The translations under genes and the position numbers were made by a program. Positions 1 to 10,345 of a DNA stretch of 64,000 nucleotides are shown here, piece after piece (the first letter of the stretch is position 1; every line of letters begins with the position of its first letter). The stretch is taken from contig LR990040.1 of the NCBI GenBank assembly GCA_905147135.1, positions 21,621,857 through 21,685,856 of the forward strand, read 5' to 3'. The notes below the pieces were generated by a model. The model worked only from the letters and a program-made list of their open reading frames with translations. It was not told where the DNA came from and did not search any database. The stretch is from Blastobasis lacticolella. Lineage: Eukaryota; Arthropoda; Insecta; Lepidoptera; Blastobasidae.

Positions 1-405
1 GGGCCTGAACACGTTGTCCCGTGGATAACACGAGCAGAGTCACGAGTTTTTTGGTGAGATTTAACAAACTCAACGATTCATTTGGGTATAGACCACTTAA
101 GTATGAAAGTACCTTATTGAGATCCCATTAACGATATTTAGGCAAAACCGGTTTGATTTTAAAAACACATTTGAAAAACTGCTAACACTGTCATTGTTAC
201 AGGTGACCTAATCTTAAATTGGCGACAACGCAGACCTAAATGAGTTCCGTAACTGGAACCTTTTTCAAAATATTTTGCTAGGAACTTTAATATTCATGGA
301 ACGCAGTAATTAAAATAATCTTAATTTATATTACAGAAATCTATCTAGCACTTATAGGCAGTATTGTTGTAGTATTGTACTTTTTGACAGAGTTGATCAT
401 TATGT
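1..405. other. No recognisable feature
   Basis: AT-rich sequence immediately downstream (on the minus strand) of the DIRS-like fragment. In a complete DIRS-type element the tyrosine recombinase would follow here, but I see no recombinase motif and no sustained open frame. Confidence 0.4.
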
Positions 406-1400
406 CTATGGTATTTTCCTGTAACGCTTGCTTCCGGAAGGCCTACCTGATAATCTGGTGCACGCCAGGGTAAAGCTTGGCCACAAAGGATGGCGCGTTC
501 TGGAAGGAGACAACAACAGGTTGGCGATGGGCTGCAGGTATAGTACTTCGGAACAAGCCAGGGACATAAACATTGGAAACCAGGCTTGAGTCAGCCAGAA
601 GGGCACAACTACGATACCTGGGGCTTGATCATTAATAATCTTGCGTAAGCACTTTAGCACCAATGAAAACGGTGGAAACGCATAAAAGTTAAGGTTTGTC
701 CACATTATAGTGAACGCATCAATATCATAAGCTTCCGAATCCCGTTTCCAGGATATAAAGCGACTATACTTTTTATTTATAATAAAACAAATGTGTATTT
801 GGTTCTCCAAGTTGTTGCACTATTTCCTGAAAAAGTGAATCATTAAGCTCTAATTCTGTATCAATATTTGTTATACAAGATGCTCTGTCGGCTTCTACAT
901 TATCTTTTGACTTTATATATGACACAAAGCTAAACAGATTTCGTTGTTCACACCAGTTTCAAATATCTTTAGCTATAGATTTCAAATGTGGGAATTGTAT
1001 CCCACCTATTCTCATGGGTGCCAGTGAATTTTGCAAGATCTTTTGTTTCCTAGATGTACCTATATTTATTCATTTCGAAAATCCTTTTTCGTTTCTCTAA
1101 TGGTAGTTCTAAGTTAATGTCTTTTGAATTTACTACAAAACCAAGAAATTTGCAACTTTCACTAGGTATCATATTACTTTTTCGTAATTTATTACGAACC
1201 CCAATTTGTTAAAAATCGCAACGACTTCATTTATCGCATTAAGACACATATCACATGTGTCGCCGATACACAACACCTCGTCTAAATCACGGGGTGGAAT
1301 CGCAGTATCCAGAGCCATTAACTTAGTAAAAGCGACCGCCAGCATCGAGTGGCTGTCAAATAATTTTTTAAATACAATTTTACATACTAGACATCCCGGT
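406..1400 (-). pseudogene. DIRS-like retroelement RT/RNase H remnant
   Basis: On the minus strand, several broken frames read in order as a reverse-transcriptase tail and RNase H region of a DIRS-type (tyrosine-recombinase) retroelement. The 1400-1200 part gives DLDEVLCIGDT, the degenerate equivalent of the RT catalytic YLDD box, followed by a CKFLGF motif near 1150. The 950-820 part gives VSYIKSKDNVEADRAS, the RNase H C-terminal signature. The last stretch (an open 134-codon frame from 810 to 406) contains DAFTIMWTNLNFYAFPPFS and GIVVVPFWLTQAWFP, which are typical of the region after RNase H in animal DIRS elements. Stop codons and frameshifts (for example near 1175, 1060 and 960) show it is dead. 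A gag-like remnant of similar type lies at 18745-19463 on the same strand. No recombinase part was found. Confidence 0.8.
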
Positions 1401-1409
1401 TGGATATAA

Positions 1410-1705
1410 AATATATCACTAATATGTACAGATATTAATAAATATTATAAATATAATAAATATATTTATTTAAATTCTGTTTATACATTTTATAATAAAA
1501 TTAATATACCTATATAAATAATACGCGAAAGATCTATTTTTATAAACATTCACTTCTGACACCTTGTATCCAAAGCCAAACCGAACTCCTAGAAAAGGAA
1601 ACAATTTTTTGATTGACAGAAATCAGTTTTTTTTGTATTTTTTTGCATTTTAATTTGTTATTGTAATATAATGGATTCCTAACGGCTTCTATTTGAATTT
1701 TTGAG
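1410..1705. other. AT-rich spacer
   Basis: Very AT-rich, with AAATATAATAAATATA-type low-complexity runs at 1430-1530. No coding or structural feature is supported. Confidence 0.4.
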
Positions 1706-1707
1706 AA

Positions 1708-2216
1708 ATGTTTCAATATCGCTGTGTCGTGAGAGGATGCCCATTGAGAGAAAAATTGTGAAATTGGCCAACTCCAGAACTTGAGAAATATGGTTAAAAT
1801 TCCTTAAACCTCATAGTCCAACACTGTTTTCACTGCCAAAGAAAACTCTGTTATTTATAAAAGTAAGTAGTATATTATAATTTAAGTTTGTAACAAGGGT
1901 ATAATGTTCATAATTGTGCCATGTTGTCCTTTTCCTTTCACCTTTACTTTTCATGGATTAACAATAGGACTTCTACATCATCCCTATTTTTTCGTTGGTG
2001 GTTCAAAAGTGAGAATATTAGTAAATTGCCGTTTTACATAAATTATACCTAATGTTTCATTGTAAGCATTCATAGGATATACTTATTAGACAAAACTTTT
2101 CCTCACCGCTCCCTTTGACTGTGACCATTATATCAAAATACTTAACATTCCTGTTCCCATTTTCCAGGTATTTTGAGGAATGATCAATCAAGATTATGAC
2201 CAAGAATACACAGAGC
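1708..2216 (+). pseudogene. Possible THAP-type zinc-finger pseudo-exons
   Basis: A frame opening with ATG at 1708 reads MFQYRCVVRGCPLREKL, then stops. After frame changes it continues NWPTPELEKYG and LKFLKPHSPTLF, ending at a GTAAGT donor at about 1864. The early C-x4-C pair followed by a W-P segment resembles the start of a THAP DNA-binding domain. At 2167 a TTTTCCAG acceptor precedes YFEE (stop) SIKIMTKNTQSYYG, which could be the remaining HF..SSI part. Two or more stops make it a pseudogene if real. It is separate from the THAP exon at 3976. The assignment is from pattern only and is tentative. Confidence 0.35.
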
Positions 2217-2505
2217 TACTATGGTAATTGTTTTTAATTGAAAAGTATACGATATTATTGTAATCTTATTTTGTTTGGTTATATGTGTGAAGCATGAAAT
2301 TGCATTTTGCTTTATGCATTCGCCATTGGTTGTTCATATTAGGCTAATGAGCTTAACTGGTATTAAGTGCATTTATTTCATGTGTAAACACTTCTTACAA
2401 ATTTAATATATTTTTGTTGACCGTGTTGACGTTTAAATTATTTCTCACAGAAAAATTAATTGACCCTTGTAATAAGAGAGTCTTATTTGGATATAAGTAC
2501 CTATA

Positions 2506-3189
2506 ATAGGACCACGCTTAGTCCGATTCAACTGACAGTGGTAGAAAATATAAAATGTGGATATGGCAATATCTATTGGATAATCTGTCGTTGTCAGTCA
2601 TTGTCCATTATTATTTCGGCGATCCGCACACTGAAACGCAGCACCGTACAGTTGTGCGTGACGTGCTTGACATAAAGTTATTTGAGCTGTCATCGGTTTC
2701 TATGGAAATTACTCATAGTCGAACACACTGAAAACGCATCCACGCGCGTTCGTGCCGATCTGTCGTTTTTTTTCATTGACACATTTGACACGGGCTGCGG
2801 GTCAGATAAGTTTTTGGCGCTGTACTTTCTACATAAAAAGGCGTCAAATAGGTCGCTGCAGTGAAGTGAGGTCTCCAGAATTGTCAAATAGGTATTCCGT
2901 TACTCAGTTCTCTAATTATTTTTCGCCTAAATAATATAATTTTATGAAAAGATTATAACAATTTGGAGAATTCCTACATTTTTTATTGTATATTCATTTC
3001 ATATTTCCAAATTTCGCCAGAATGAATGCTGCGCTCCAATGTGCCAATCGCCTCAACAATATTTTTCAAATCAGTCAAATTCTTTGTTATGACTTTTATG
3101 AATGACGTTCTATGATGGATAAAAGACATGGCATTAGTTGCCAGACAGAGTTTTTTTTTTAAAGCGATTCGGACTTAGCGTGGTCCTAC
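2506..3189. mobile_element. Small DNA transposon with inverted termini (MITE-like)
   Basis: About 684 bp bounded by inverted repeats of ~24 bp. The left end reads TAGGACCACGCTTAGTCCG at 2507. The right end is its complement with one internal mismatch (3164-3188). TATA flanks both sides (2502-2505 and 3190-3193) and may be the target duplication. There is no transposase frame inside, so it is probably non-autonomous. Superfamily not assigned. Confidence 0.6.
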
Positions 3190-3193
3190 TATA

Positions 3194-3794
3194 CCTACAT
3201 ATTATACCTGTACCAAAACATGAATTTTTATAAGGTAATTATTAGCAAAGGACTTCTATACTTATAACCAAACTTATATTTGAAGTGTACTATAATTTGT
3301 TTGTGTCATCAATTTATTTTTGTATTTGATAGCACACATCCTCCTGATAATGGTCATCTACAGGTGTATGGTTTGCACTGGTACATTGGTACTACAATGA
3401 CATTAAAACTTCATTATTGACTTTTACTTTCAGGTGGGCGGTGTCGAACACAACTTGAGAACATTCTGTGATCCTGCGGTGATTATTTTAAATTGAGAGG
3501 CGCTTTACTATTACTTTGTAATTTATTTCTAGATAAATTATATATATGTTAATTATATGCCATTTGTGTTTTCTTTAATATATGAATTGGAAATCAGTAA
3601 TAATAAAGTACAATATGAAAATCGAGAAAATACAATCGATGTGACATCCCTAGCCAAATCACAATCGATAGATTCCAATGTTGTTATGACCGCAGCACTA
3701 GCACTTGTCAAAATTGTTATGTCAAACTATACGTCAAAACCGATGCTGGCGGTTTTCTCTACGACGTCCGTGTCTCTATAGAGGTTTCTCATCT
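3194..3794. other. Unassigned AT-rich DNA left of the P-like element
   Basis: Contains a 74-codon open frame at 3557-3781 with no recognisable motif and no supporting signals. I see nothing else. Confidence 0.35.
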
Positions 3795-3802
3795 GGTCTA
3801 TA

Positions 3803-3832
3803 CTTAGATCATATATTTAAGGATAAGACTTA
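3803..3832 (+). repeat. Left terminal inverted repeat of P-like element
   Basis: Thirty bases matching the complement of 17986-18015 at 29 positions by eye. It lies directly inside the 8-bp duplication GGTCTATA. Confidence 0.88.
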
Positions 3833-4329
3833 CAGGCGCTTTCCCCTCTGCCGAGGTATAAGATTAACGAACTCCAAAAAACCTAATGCTTTCATAAAAA
3901 CCATTTGCGTAATCGATTACAAACAGTCGCGCATTGGTAAATCATCGTAAGGACGTCCGCGAGTGCTCCGCTAAAATGCCGTTTTGTGCTGTTAACTCAA
4001 AAACAAGTCCAACACATCAAACATTAAAAAAGATGGAATAACCTTTCATTTGTGAGTATTTTTTCATTTTATTTACGTATATTTCTATTTAAATGTAATT
4101 TCTAATAATCGTAATGGTGTATCGTTTAGGTAGTGAGCAATATTAATAATCGAGTCATGTTACTCATGTTTGTGTGACACGAGACTACATGCACTCCCCA
4201 CGAGACTAGTGTTTTAAGAAATACAACTTAAGACTGTATGTTTTAAGCAATAGAGATTAATCGTGGTTGAATTTAAGTCACTCAAAAAATTTCGAAAAGT
4301 CTTCCGACTTCTTGAGTTGTTTTTTTGTT

Positions 4330-5756
4330 TTTAAAAGTCTTTATTAATTTAACATAAACTTTTACAAATCATTAGTAATAACTAATTTAGTTTAACATAT
4401 AATAATTTTATAAGCATACAATGCTGCTTTTATAACTATTTAAACAATGGGGTTAAAAAAATAAACACTAACAATCTTTATACACTACGGCAAACAGCCA
4501 TTTACATTATTTTTAGGTATGTAAGGATTGGTTTCAACTTACATTTTTTACTATGTCGACAATAGGTACATTAGCATTACTTATTATTCACAAAAATATC
4601 AACTGATACGGATGTGTAAGATAAGTAGGCAGATACTTTAACTAAAATAACTTATAATAATTATAGAGAATATGTAGGTACTGCCGAGTAAGACACAAAA
4701 AAACTGCATACAATAATGCATCGAGCGCGTAATAAACAACGATATTGCAATAGTATCGGCCAGCGCGTCGATGCGCCTACGTCACGTAGTGTTGTGCAAG
4801 AAGTGATGGTGCGGTAGTCGATAACGATGATACGTTTTAGCATACGTTAGATTTTGTAAACGAGTTGCTCCTATTGATGAAACCAGGTTGTTGAGGTGCA
4901 TGGGATTTTTATATATATAAAATGTTTTGGCTAGTTTCAGGATAAATTCTTTTAGCATAGGAAACCCTATTTTTGTATGTAAACGTCTGAGATTTGTGTA
5001 AAACCTAGTATTGTGAGATATTTTTAAAGCTCGATTTTGGATAGTTTGAAGTTTTTTATGGTTAGTTTCACAAGTACTTGACCAAACAGGAGCAGCGTAA
5101 GTGATACAGGGACGGATTAAGGTTGAGTATATTTTTAGCTTAGTTTTGGGACTGAGCTTCGCTTTTCTGTTAAATATAGGGTTTAGGGCATTCATGGCTG
5201 CAAGACCTTTTCGATGTAAGATTTCTGTATTAGGCGTCCAATTTATTTTACTATCTAGGGTCAACCCTAGATATTTAACTGACTTGGACCAAGGAATTTT
5301 GTAGTCTGCTATTGCTAGCTGTCTTATAGGAAATCTACGCTTTCTTGTGAAAAGTATTGCTTCAGTTTTAATTTTGTTAAGTTTTAATTTCCAAAGAGTA
5401 AAGTATTTGCAAAGGGAATCTAGGGAGAGTTGTAAACGACTAATAATAAGATCAATGTCACTGGAGCTAGTATAGACAGCTGTATCATCAGCGTAGCCAG
5501 CGAGATGTGTATGCACCTGCTTCGGTATATCATTTAGATACAAAATAAATAAGTACGGTCCCAATATCGAGCCTTGGGGCACTCCAGAGGTCATGATCCT
5601 CGGTCTAGATGCAAGATCTCCTATGTGAACCTGGAAAGAGCGACTCTCGAGATACGATTTAATTAATTTAATTAAGCCAAGGGGTAAATTCATGACACGA
5701 AGTTTGTGGAGCAGCCCAGCATGCCAAACTGTGTCAAACGCTTTTTCAAAACTTTT
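4330..5756 (-). mobile_element. 5'-truncated Jockey-clade LINE in an intron of the transposase
   Basis: A minus-strand LINE whose 3' end, near 4330, shows AATAAA then an A-rich tail (complement of GTTTTTTTGTTTTT). The coding part starts abruptly near 5756, within the RT domain. Short inverted copies of GTCACTCAAAAA flank it (about 4276 and 5757). They are in opposite orientations, so they are not a normal target duplication. It sits between exons 1 and 2 of the P-like transposase. Confidence 0.8.
4782..5756 (-). pseudogene. Jockey-type reverse transcriptase, partial
   Basis: The open 303-codon frame (5693-4782) extends upstream in frame to KAFDTVWHAGLLHKLRV at about 5745. It carries GVPQGSILGPYLFILYLNDI, the RT YADD catalytic box (AGYADDTAVYTSS), and then the thumb/connection region with VKYLGLTLDSKINW and RPCITYAAPVWSS. 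This order is typical of the C-terminal half of Jockey-clade ORF2. The endonuclease and the N-terminal RT are missing, so it is a dead-on-arrival copy, although the surviving frame is unusually clean. The exact 3' coding limit near 4782 is set by a TAG codon in a typical tail region. Confidence 0.85.
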
Positions 5757-5989
5757 TGAGTGACGTGACTTTACTTCTTAATTATCGATGTCGATAAAAA
5801 ATTGTTCTTAGTATAATTTTAATGAGACCAAAAATATATGCGATTGTTTTGAACTTTTACACGACTGCACAAACAAGTAGTTTAATGTGTATTATGTAAT
5901 TATGTATGTGATATTTATTTGAATGTGAAAAAAATCAAAATGTGAAAATAATCACGTGTTTGTTATCAAATGACGTAGTCGGGGTATAG
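5757..5989. other. Intronic spacer
   Basis: AT-rich, no supported feature. Confidence 0.3.
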
Positions 5990-6536
5990 TTTTTAGGGTT
6001 CCGGAGCCTGGCAAATGGCAAAAACCGAACCCTTATAGATTCGTCATGTCTGTCTATCTGTCTGTACATCCGTATGTCACAGGCACTTTATTCAGAAACT
6101 AGAAGAACTATACTGTTAAAATTTGGTAAGTAGATGTATTCTGTAAACCGCATTAAGATTTTCATACAAAAATACATAGAACTGAAACTTAAAATATTTT
6201 TTCATCAAACACACGTGTCCATATCCATGGATAGGTCTTCAAAAATTATATTGAGGGTTCTAACATCATTTTTTTCTGAACTGAATAGTTTGCGCTACAG
6301 ACACTTCCAAAGTGTTTAAATGTTGGTAACTTCTAAAATAAGAGAATGATAAAACTGAAAAAATATATGATGTATATTACCATGCAAACTTCTACCGGAA
6401 ACTGGTTTAAACAAAATCTAGTAAGTAGTTTTTTTTTAATACGTCATCAATTGTAAACCGCTGAAACATGGATCATTACTTGCTGCTACGGAACCCTTTA
6501 TGGGCGAGCCCGACTCGTGCTTGACCGTTTTTTTTA
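5990..6536 (+). repeat. Lepidopteran GGGTTCCG interspersed repeat
   Basis: Starts TAGGGTTCCGGAGC, has the TGTCTGTCTATCTGTCTGTAC run, and ends CTACGGAACCCTTTATGGGC then GACTCGTGCTTGACCG. I recall this arrangement as a common non-coding repeat in moths and butterflies. It is the strongest taxonomic clue in the window together with 17391-17590. Confidence 0.65.
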
Positions 6537-6645
6537 AACGTAATTTCTTGAGCGCTCACGCGCACATAGGCTATTGAAGGGCATGATTTTTCAACACTTG
6601 TTTTATCTTGTATTATCGCGAGTGAAATCGCGGGGCGTCAGCTAG
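6537..6645 (-). repeat. Fragment of the CCCGCGACTTCG-type lepidopteran repeat
   Basis: Read on the minus strand it starts CTAGCTGACGCCCCGCGA and continues with CACTCGCG, like the start of the repeat at 17391. It ends just before transposase exon 2. Confidence 0.45.
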
Positions 6646-6849
6646 TTTGTTTATATGTACGTATGTTTATTAACTATTATATTTTTCAGATTTACAAACA
6701 ATCCCACTTTAAGGCTAAAGTGGATTGAATGCTGTAGAAGAAAATCAGATTGGGTACCTACACGCACAAGCACTATTTGTTCCTGACATTTTGATACGTG
6801 CCAATTTGAATGTTTGCAAAATAAACGGCGCAAAAAAATGATGCTGTGC

Positions 6850-7766
6850 CCAGTTTGTTCTTAACAGCTTCTGTCAGTATTCTGATTTTATTAGCATCAT
6901 ATATTTTACATAACTTAAATGAATACATAATTGTAAGAATAAAGTGTTGTGGAATGTTATTATTTTTATTCCTTGCAATATAACTCGGATGGTGTGATGT
7001 TGTATATCATAAAATAGAACGTCATTTTTATGAACAACACGATAAAATCCCTAGAATTAAATTATTTGTTTATCAAATGTGTCAATTTTATAAGAGAACA
7101 CCTCGCAAGCGAACATTATTGTGCCAAAAAAAAAATTTCGCTCGCTAGAATGAATATAGCTCTACAGTAACAGATGAAATTGGGATGGACTATGAAAATT
7201 CGGTTGCTCTGACGAGTGTATGTTTTACTTTTGATGTTTTTTGTTTGAAATATTTAAAACAACGTTGAATCATTAAACATTAACCCAAATAAGTTATATT
7301 TTTGTGTACTTATTCAAATCACAAATGCAATCTAATATCATGGAATAATCGAGCTGATTTGATGATAAAAGGGTGTATATTTTTAATAAGGATATAAATT
7401 TGATTTGTTTTAAATTGATTCTTTAATAACTATATTTAAATATTGTAAGAGAACAGATCACAATGTAAAATTAATATATCGAAAGGACCTGCGTCTTGCG
7501 AGAATGAAACCAGATTATTAAGAGCACCAGATAACATGATGATGGACTGTGAAGTTCATGTATGTATATTTACAATATTTATTTAGGTAGAATCTTGCAA
7601 TTAAATATTGAACCATTTGCACATAGGAAAATATTGCAAACTTATGCAAGTCCAGTAACGATATATTTCACGCTGCCTTAATGCTACACATAGTTTTAAT
7701 AAGTTTCTTTATGCATTTCATTTAATATGTAATTGATTGCCCTTTAATTACATTTTAATTTTCTAG
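6850..7766 (+). other. Transposase intron 2
   Basis: AT-rich DNA between THAP exon 2 and the acceptor TTTTCTAG at 7766. No independent feature recognised. A possible lost exon around 7440-7560 cannot be supported. Confidence 0.35.
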
Positions 7767-8874
7767 GAGAAAAGCAAATTGGATATGATCACCCCAAATG
7801 AATCTGTCAAATTCAAGAATTTATCAAAAAAAGCAGATATCAAGATGAATTTCGAAGATTCCGTTGCTTCCACGAGCAAATTATCGATTAAAACTGAGGA
7901 ACACCTTACGCCGAGGAAAAAGAAAATGAAGCTAAAAATCGATGCACAGTAAAAAAAAATTTGACGTTTCCTCAGATACCGACGAGGAAGCAACAGACGC
8001 TTTGGTGTTCCTTTTAGTAGGTATCAATACAATGTGGAAATTACCGATTGGCTATTTCTTAGTAAAGGGACACCGGCAAAATTAAAGGCTCGATTGGTTA
8101 CACATGCCATCGAACTTGTTGCTAGTACTGGATTAGAAGTAAAGGCATTAACCTGTGATGGCACAAAAGCAAACATAGCAATGGCTGAAGAGTTGGGCTG
8201 CTGTTTAGATCCCCAAAAGTTACAAACTACGATATTAGATTCCACAACTGGCCAAAAAATTCATTTCTTTCTAGATCCCTGCCATATGTTAAAATTGGTT
8301 CGTAACGCTTTTGAATACTGCGAAAATTTTACTGATGCAGAAGATAAAAAAATCAAATGGAACTATATTGTCAAATTAAATCAGCTACAAGAAGACGAAC
8401 TATTTTATTTGGCAAATAAATTAAGATTGAATTATGTATTTTTTTAAACCAAAATTATGAATGTTCGCTTGGCAGCTCAACTATTCAGCGAAAGTGTAGC
8501 AGACGCGCTAACGTTTTGTTATGAATGTCTCCAAATTGAAGATTTCCGGGACGTTGAGGCGACAGCAAAATATTTAAAAATTACTAATGATATTTTTGAC
8601 ATCCTAGACTCTTAGTCATTTGGTCTAGGATACAAAAGAGCAATGGGTCTTGATAATTATCAAAAATGCTTTGAAAGACAAAATGAAGCCAGAACATTTA
8701 TAACTCAACTTAAAGTGAATATTGAAGACCGAAAAAACAAACTACGCAAAAAAGTATTCTTGAAAGTCCGCGTCATACGGGATTCTTAGAAAGTGCAAAA
8801 AAATATTTGAAGACTTTATTTTGACACCAAATACAGGACTTACATATGTTCCATTTCACAAGGTCAGTCAAGAC

Positions 8875-9157
8875 TTTGGCGGTGAACGGATAAGGTAGCC
8901 GCCAATGTTGGCAAGCGAAGATGGTGAGAAGGTAGAAAAGGGTAATTACCCACCTGGCCGGGTGTTGTGACCAGGGAACCAAGGGCCCGACAGTTGATCG
9001 TCGGAAGTTGTATATATGCCGTGGAAGTTGGTACATTTCCCTAGCGCGATGTAGGATTGTTAGCGCCATCTATGTGCGGATCCTTGCCAACCTTGTGCTC
9101 GTGTACTCGTAATGTGAGTATCGTTGAGTTTCCGTAGTGGAGCGATAGATGTCGCTA
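8875..9157. mobile_element. 283-bp insertion with 6-bp target duplication
   Basis: CAAGAC occurs directly on both sides (8869-8874 and 9158-9163). Removing the insert plus one CAAGAC restores the transposase frame VSQDHIEILF, so the boundaries are firm. The right 100 bp contains an imperfect inverted pair, TAGCGCCATCTATG near 9060 and the complement of GTAGCGACATCTATC at 9157. There is no poly(A) tail and no tRNA-like head. Family unknown. Confidence 0.75.
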
Positions 9158-9852
9158 CAAGACCATATAGAAATATTATTTTCTAAAATTCGAAGCCATG
9201 GTGGATTTTCTGACAATCCTACAGCGCGACAATTCGAGTCAATTTATAAAAAGCTTTAAATCCACAATGAACTGTCAGTAACAAGCGTAGGGACCAACTG
9301 CATTCCATTGGAAAATTATTCTAAATTGTTCTTCAATAGATATAATTAATAACACTTCTTGTTCCCGTACAACAATTGAAGAAACTTACAGTAAGGATGA
9401 AGATGACACGGATGATAAAGATTTGGAATCACAACTTTACGGTAAAAAAGTTGTAGAATACATAGCTGGCTACGTTGTGTATTCTATTTCAAAGCAAATT
9501 AAATGTGATGCATGTGTTATATTATATGGTATTATAGAGTATTTTTAATTGTTATTTGATTGTAAAACTATCGTAATTAATAATAAATAACATTGCCAAA
9601 TAAATATATAAACATTTCTGAACGAACGTAAGATATTCCTAAACGATGTTAAATCTTGAAGTACATTCAGTACTAATTAACTAAAATTTAGGTTTCTTAA
9701 CATGTAATTTATCTTATAATTATTAAAAATAGTTTTAAGAGCTATTTTTATGTTTTTGGTTTGTATCTTTGCACAATATTTCATAGTTAATTAGAATTAT
9801 TTAACGTGCTATCATTGGTTAAAATGTAGTCGATTTCCGTTCAAATGTTGGC

Positions 9853-9860
9853 TATATAAA
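9853..9860 (+). promoter_or_regulatory. TATA box of the 5' LTR
   Basis: TATATAAA followed 20-30 bp later by GAGAGACTGGGAGGGG, a plausible transcription start region. The same box is present in the 3' LTR. Confidence 0.6.
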
Positions 9861-10170
9861 CACAGTCGAGAGACTGGGAGGGGTTTGTTGCTCCAGATCC
9901 GGCACAGAGTTAAGTACAAACTTGCATTGTATTATTGTTGCTTTATATTTTGTCTTAGTTTAATTTATTTAATCGGTTATTTATTGAATCGTACGTAATA
10001 CCAGTGTCCCATTTTTAAGGGATAAATTAGTATATTGCCATATTTTATTATGTCCATAATATATTGTTAGATTTCCCATATAACATTGTTTGCTATGATT
10101 GCCTATCCTATAATATAATAACTTATCTAATTTGATCTAATGTGTGTTTAAATATGCTTTACCTTTCCTT

Positions 10171-10176
10171 AATAAA
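10171..10176 (+). terminator. Polyadenylation signal in the LTR
   Basis: AATAAA in CCTTAATAAATAGC. It is conserved in the other LTR copies and would define the end of R. Confidence 0.55.
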
Positions 10177-10327
10177 TAGCTATTTATATTAATCTAATGT
10201 ACCCTATTTTATTTCATTAAGCTTTCCACTCTGTTTTCGATAAAATACTAGGCCACCATAATTAATATTTTCTAAATGCATAAATTCACAACCAATATCT
10301 GTACACTCCATAAACCCCTTTCTAACA

Positions 10328-10345
10328 TCAGAAGTAGGATAAAGG
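10328..10345 (+). promoter_or_regulatory. Primer binding site, tRNA-Leu type
   Basis: TCAGAAGTAGGAT directly follows the LTR. The sister copies read TCAGAAGTGGGAT (31091 downwards) and TCAGAAGTGGGATTCG (47560 downwards). That matches the complement of the tRNA-Leu 3' region (ATCCCACTTCTGA before ACA-CCA), offset by a few bases from the terminal CCA. Confidence 0.7.

Larger units (their letters stand above)
9515..10327 (+). repeat. 5' LTR of copy A
   Basis: TG...CA-bounded 813 bp. It contains a TATA box at 9853 and an AATAAA at 10171, giving a U3 of about 370 bp, an R of about 300 bp and a short U5. Nearly identical to 15997-16811. Related LTRs stand at 31092-31905 and 35993-36809 (minus), and more distantly at 41806-42718 and 47561-48470. 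Confidence 0.88.

Noticed and set aside
406..810. Small host protein gene (134 codons)
   Set aside because: Motifs match the region after RNase H in DIRS-type elements and adjacent frames continue the same broken protein.
2690..2934. Overlapping small frames at 2682-2934
   Set aside because: They lie inside the non-coding inverted-repeat element and show no motif or expression signal.
4264..5775. Target duplication of the Jockey LINE from GTCACTCAAAAA
   Set aside because: The two copies are in inverted, not direct, orientation.
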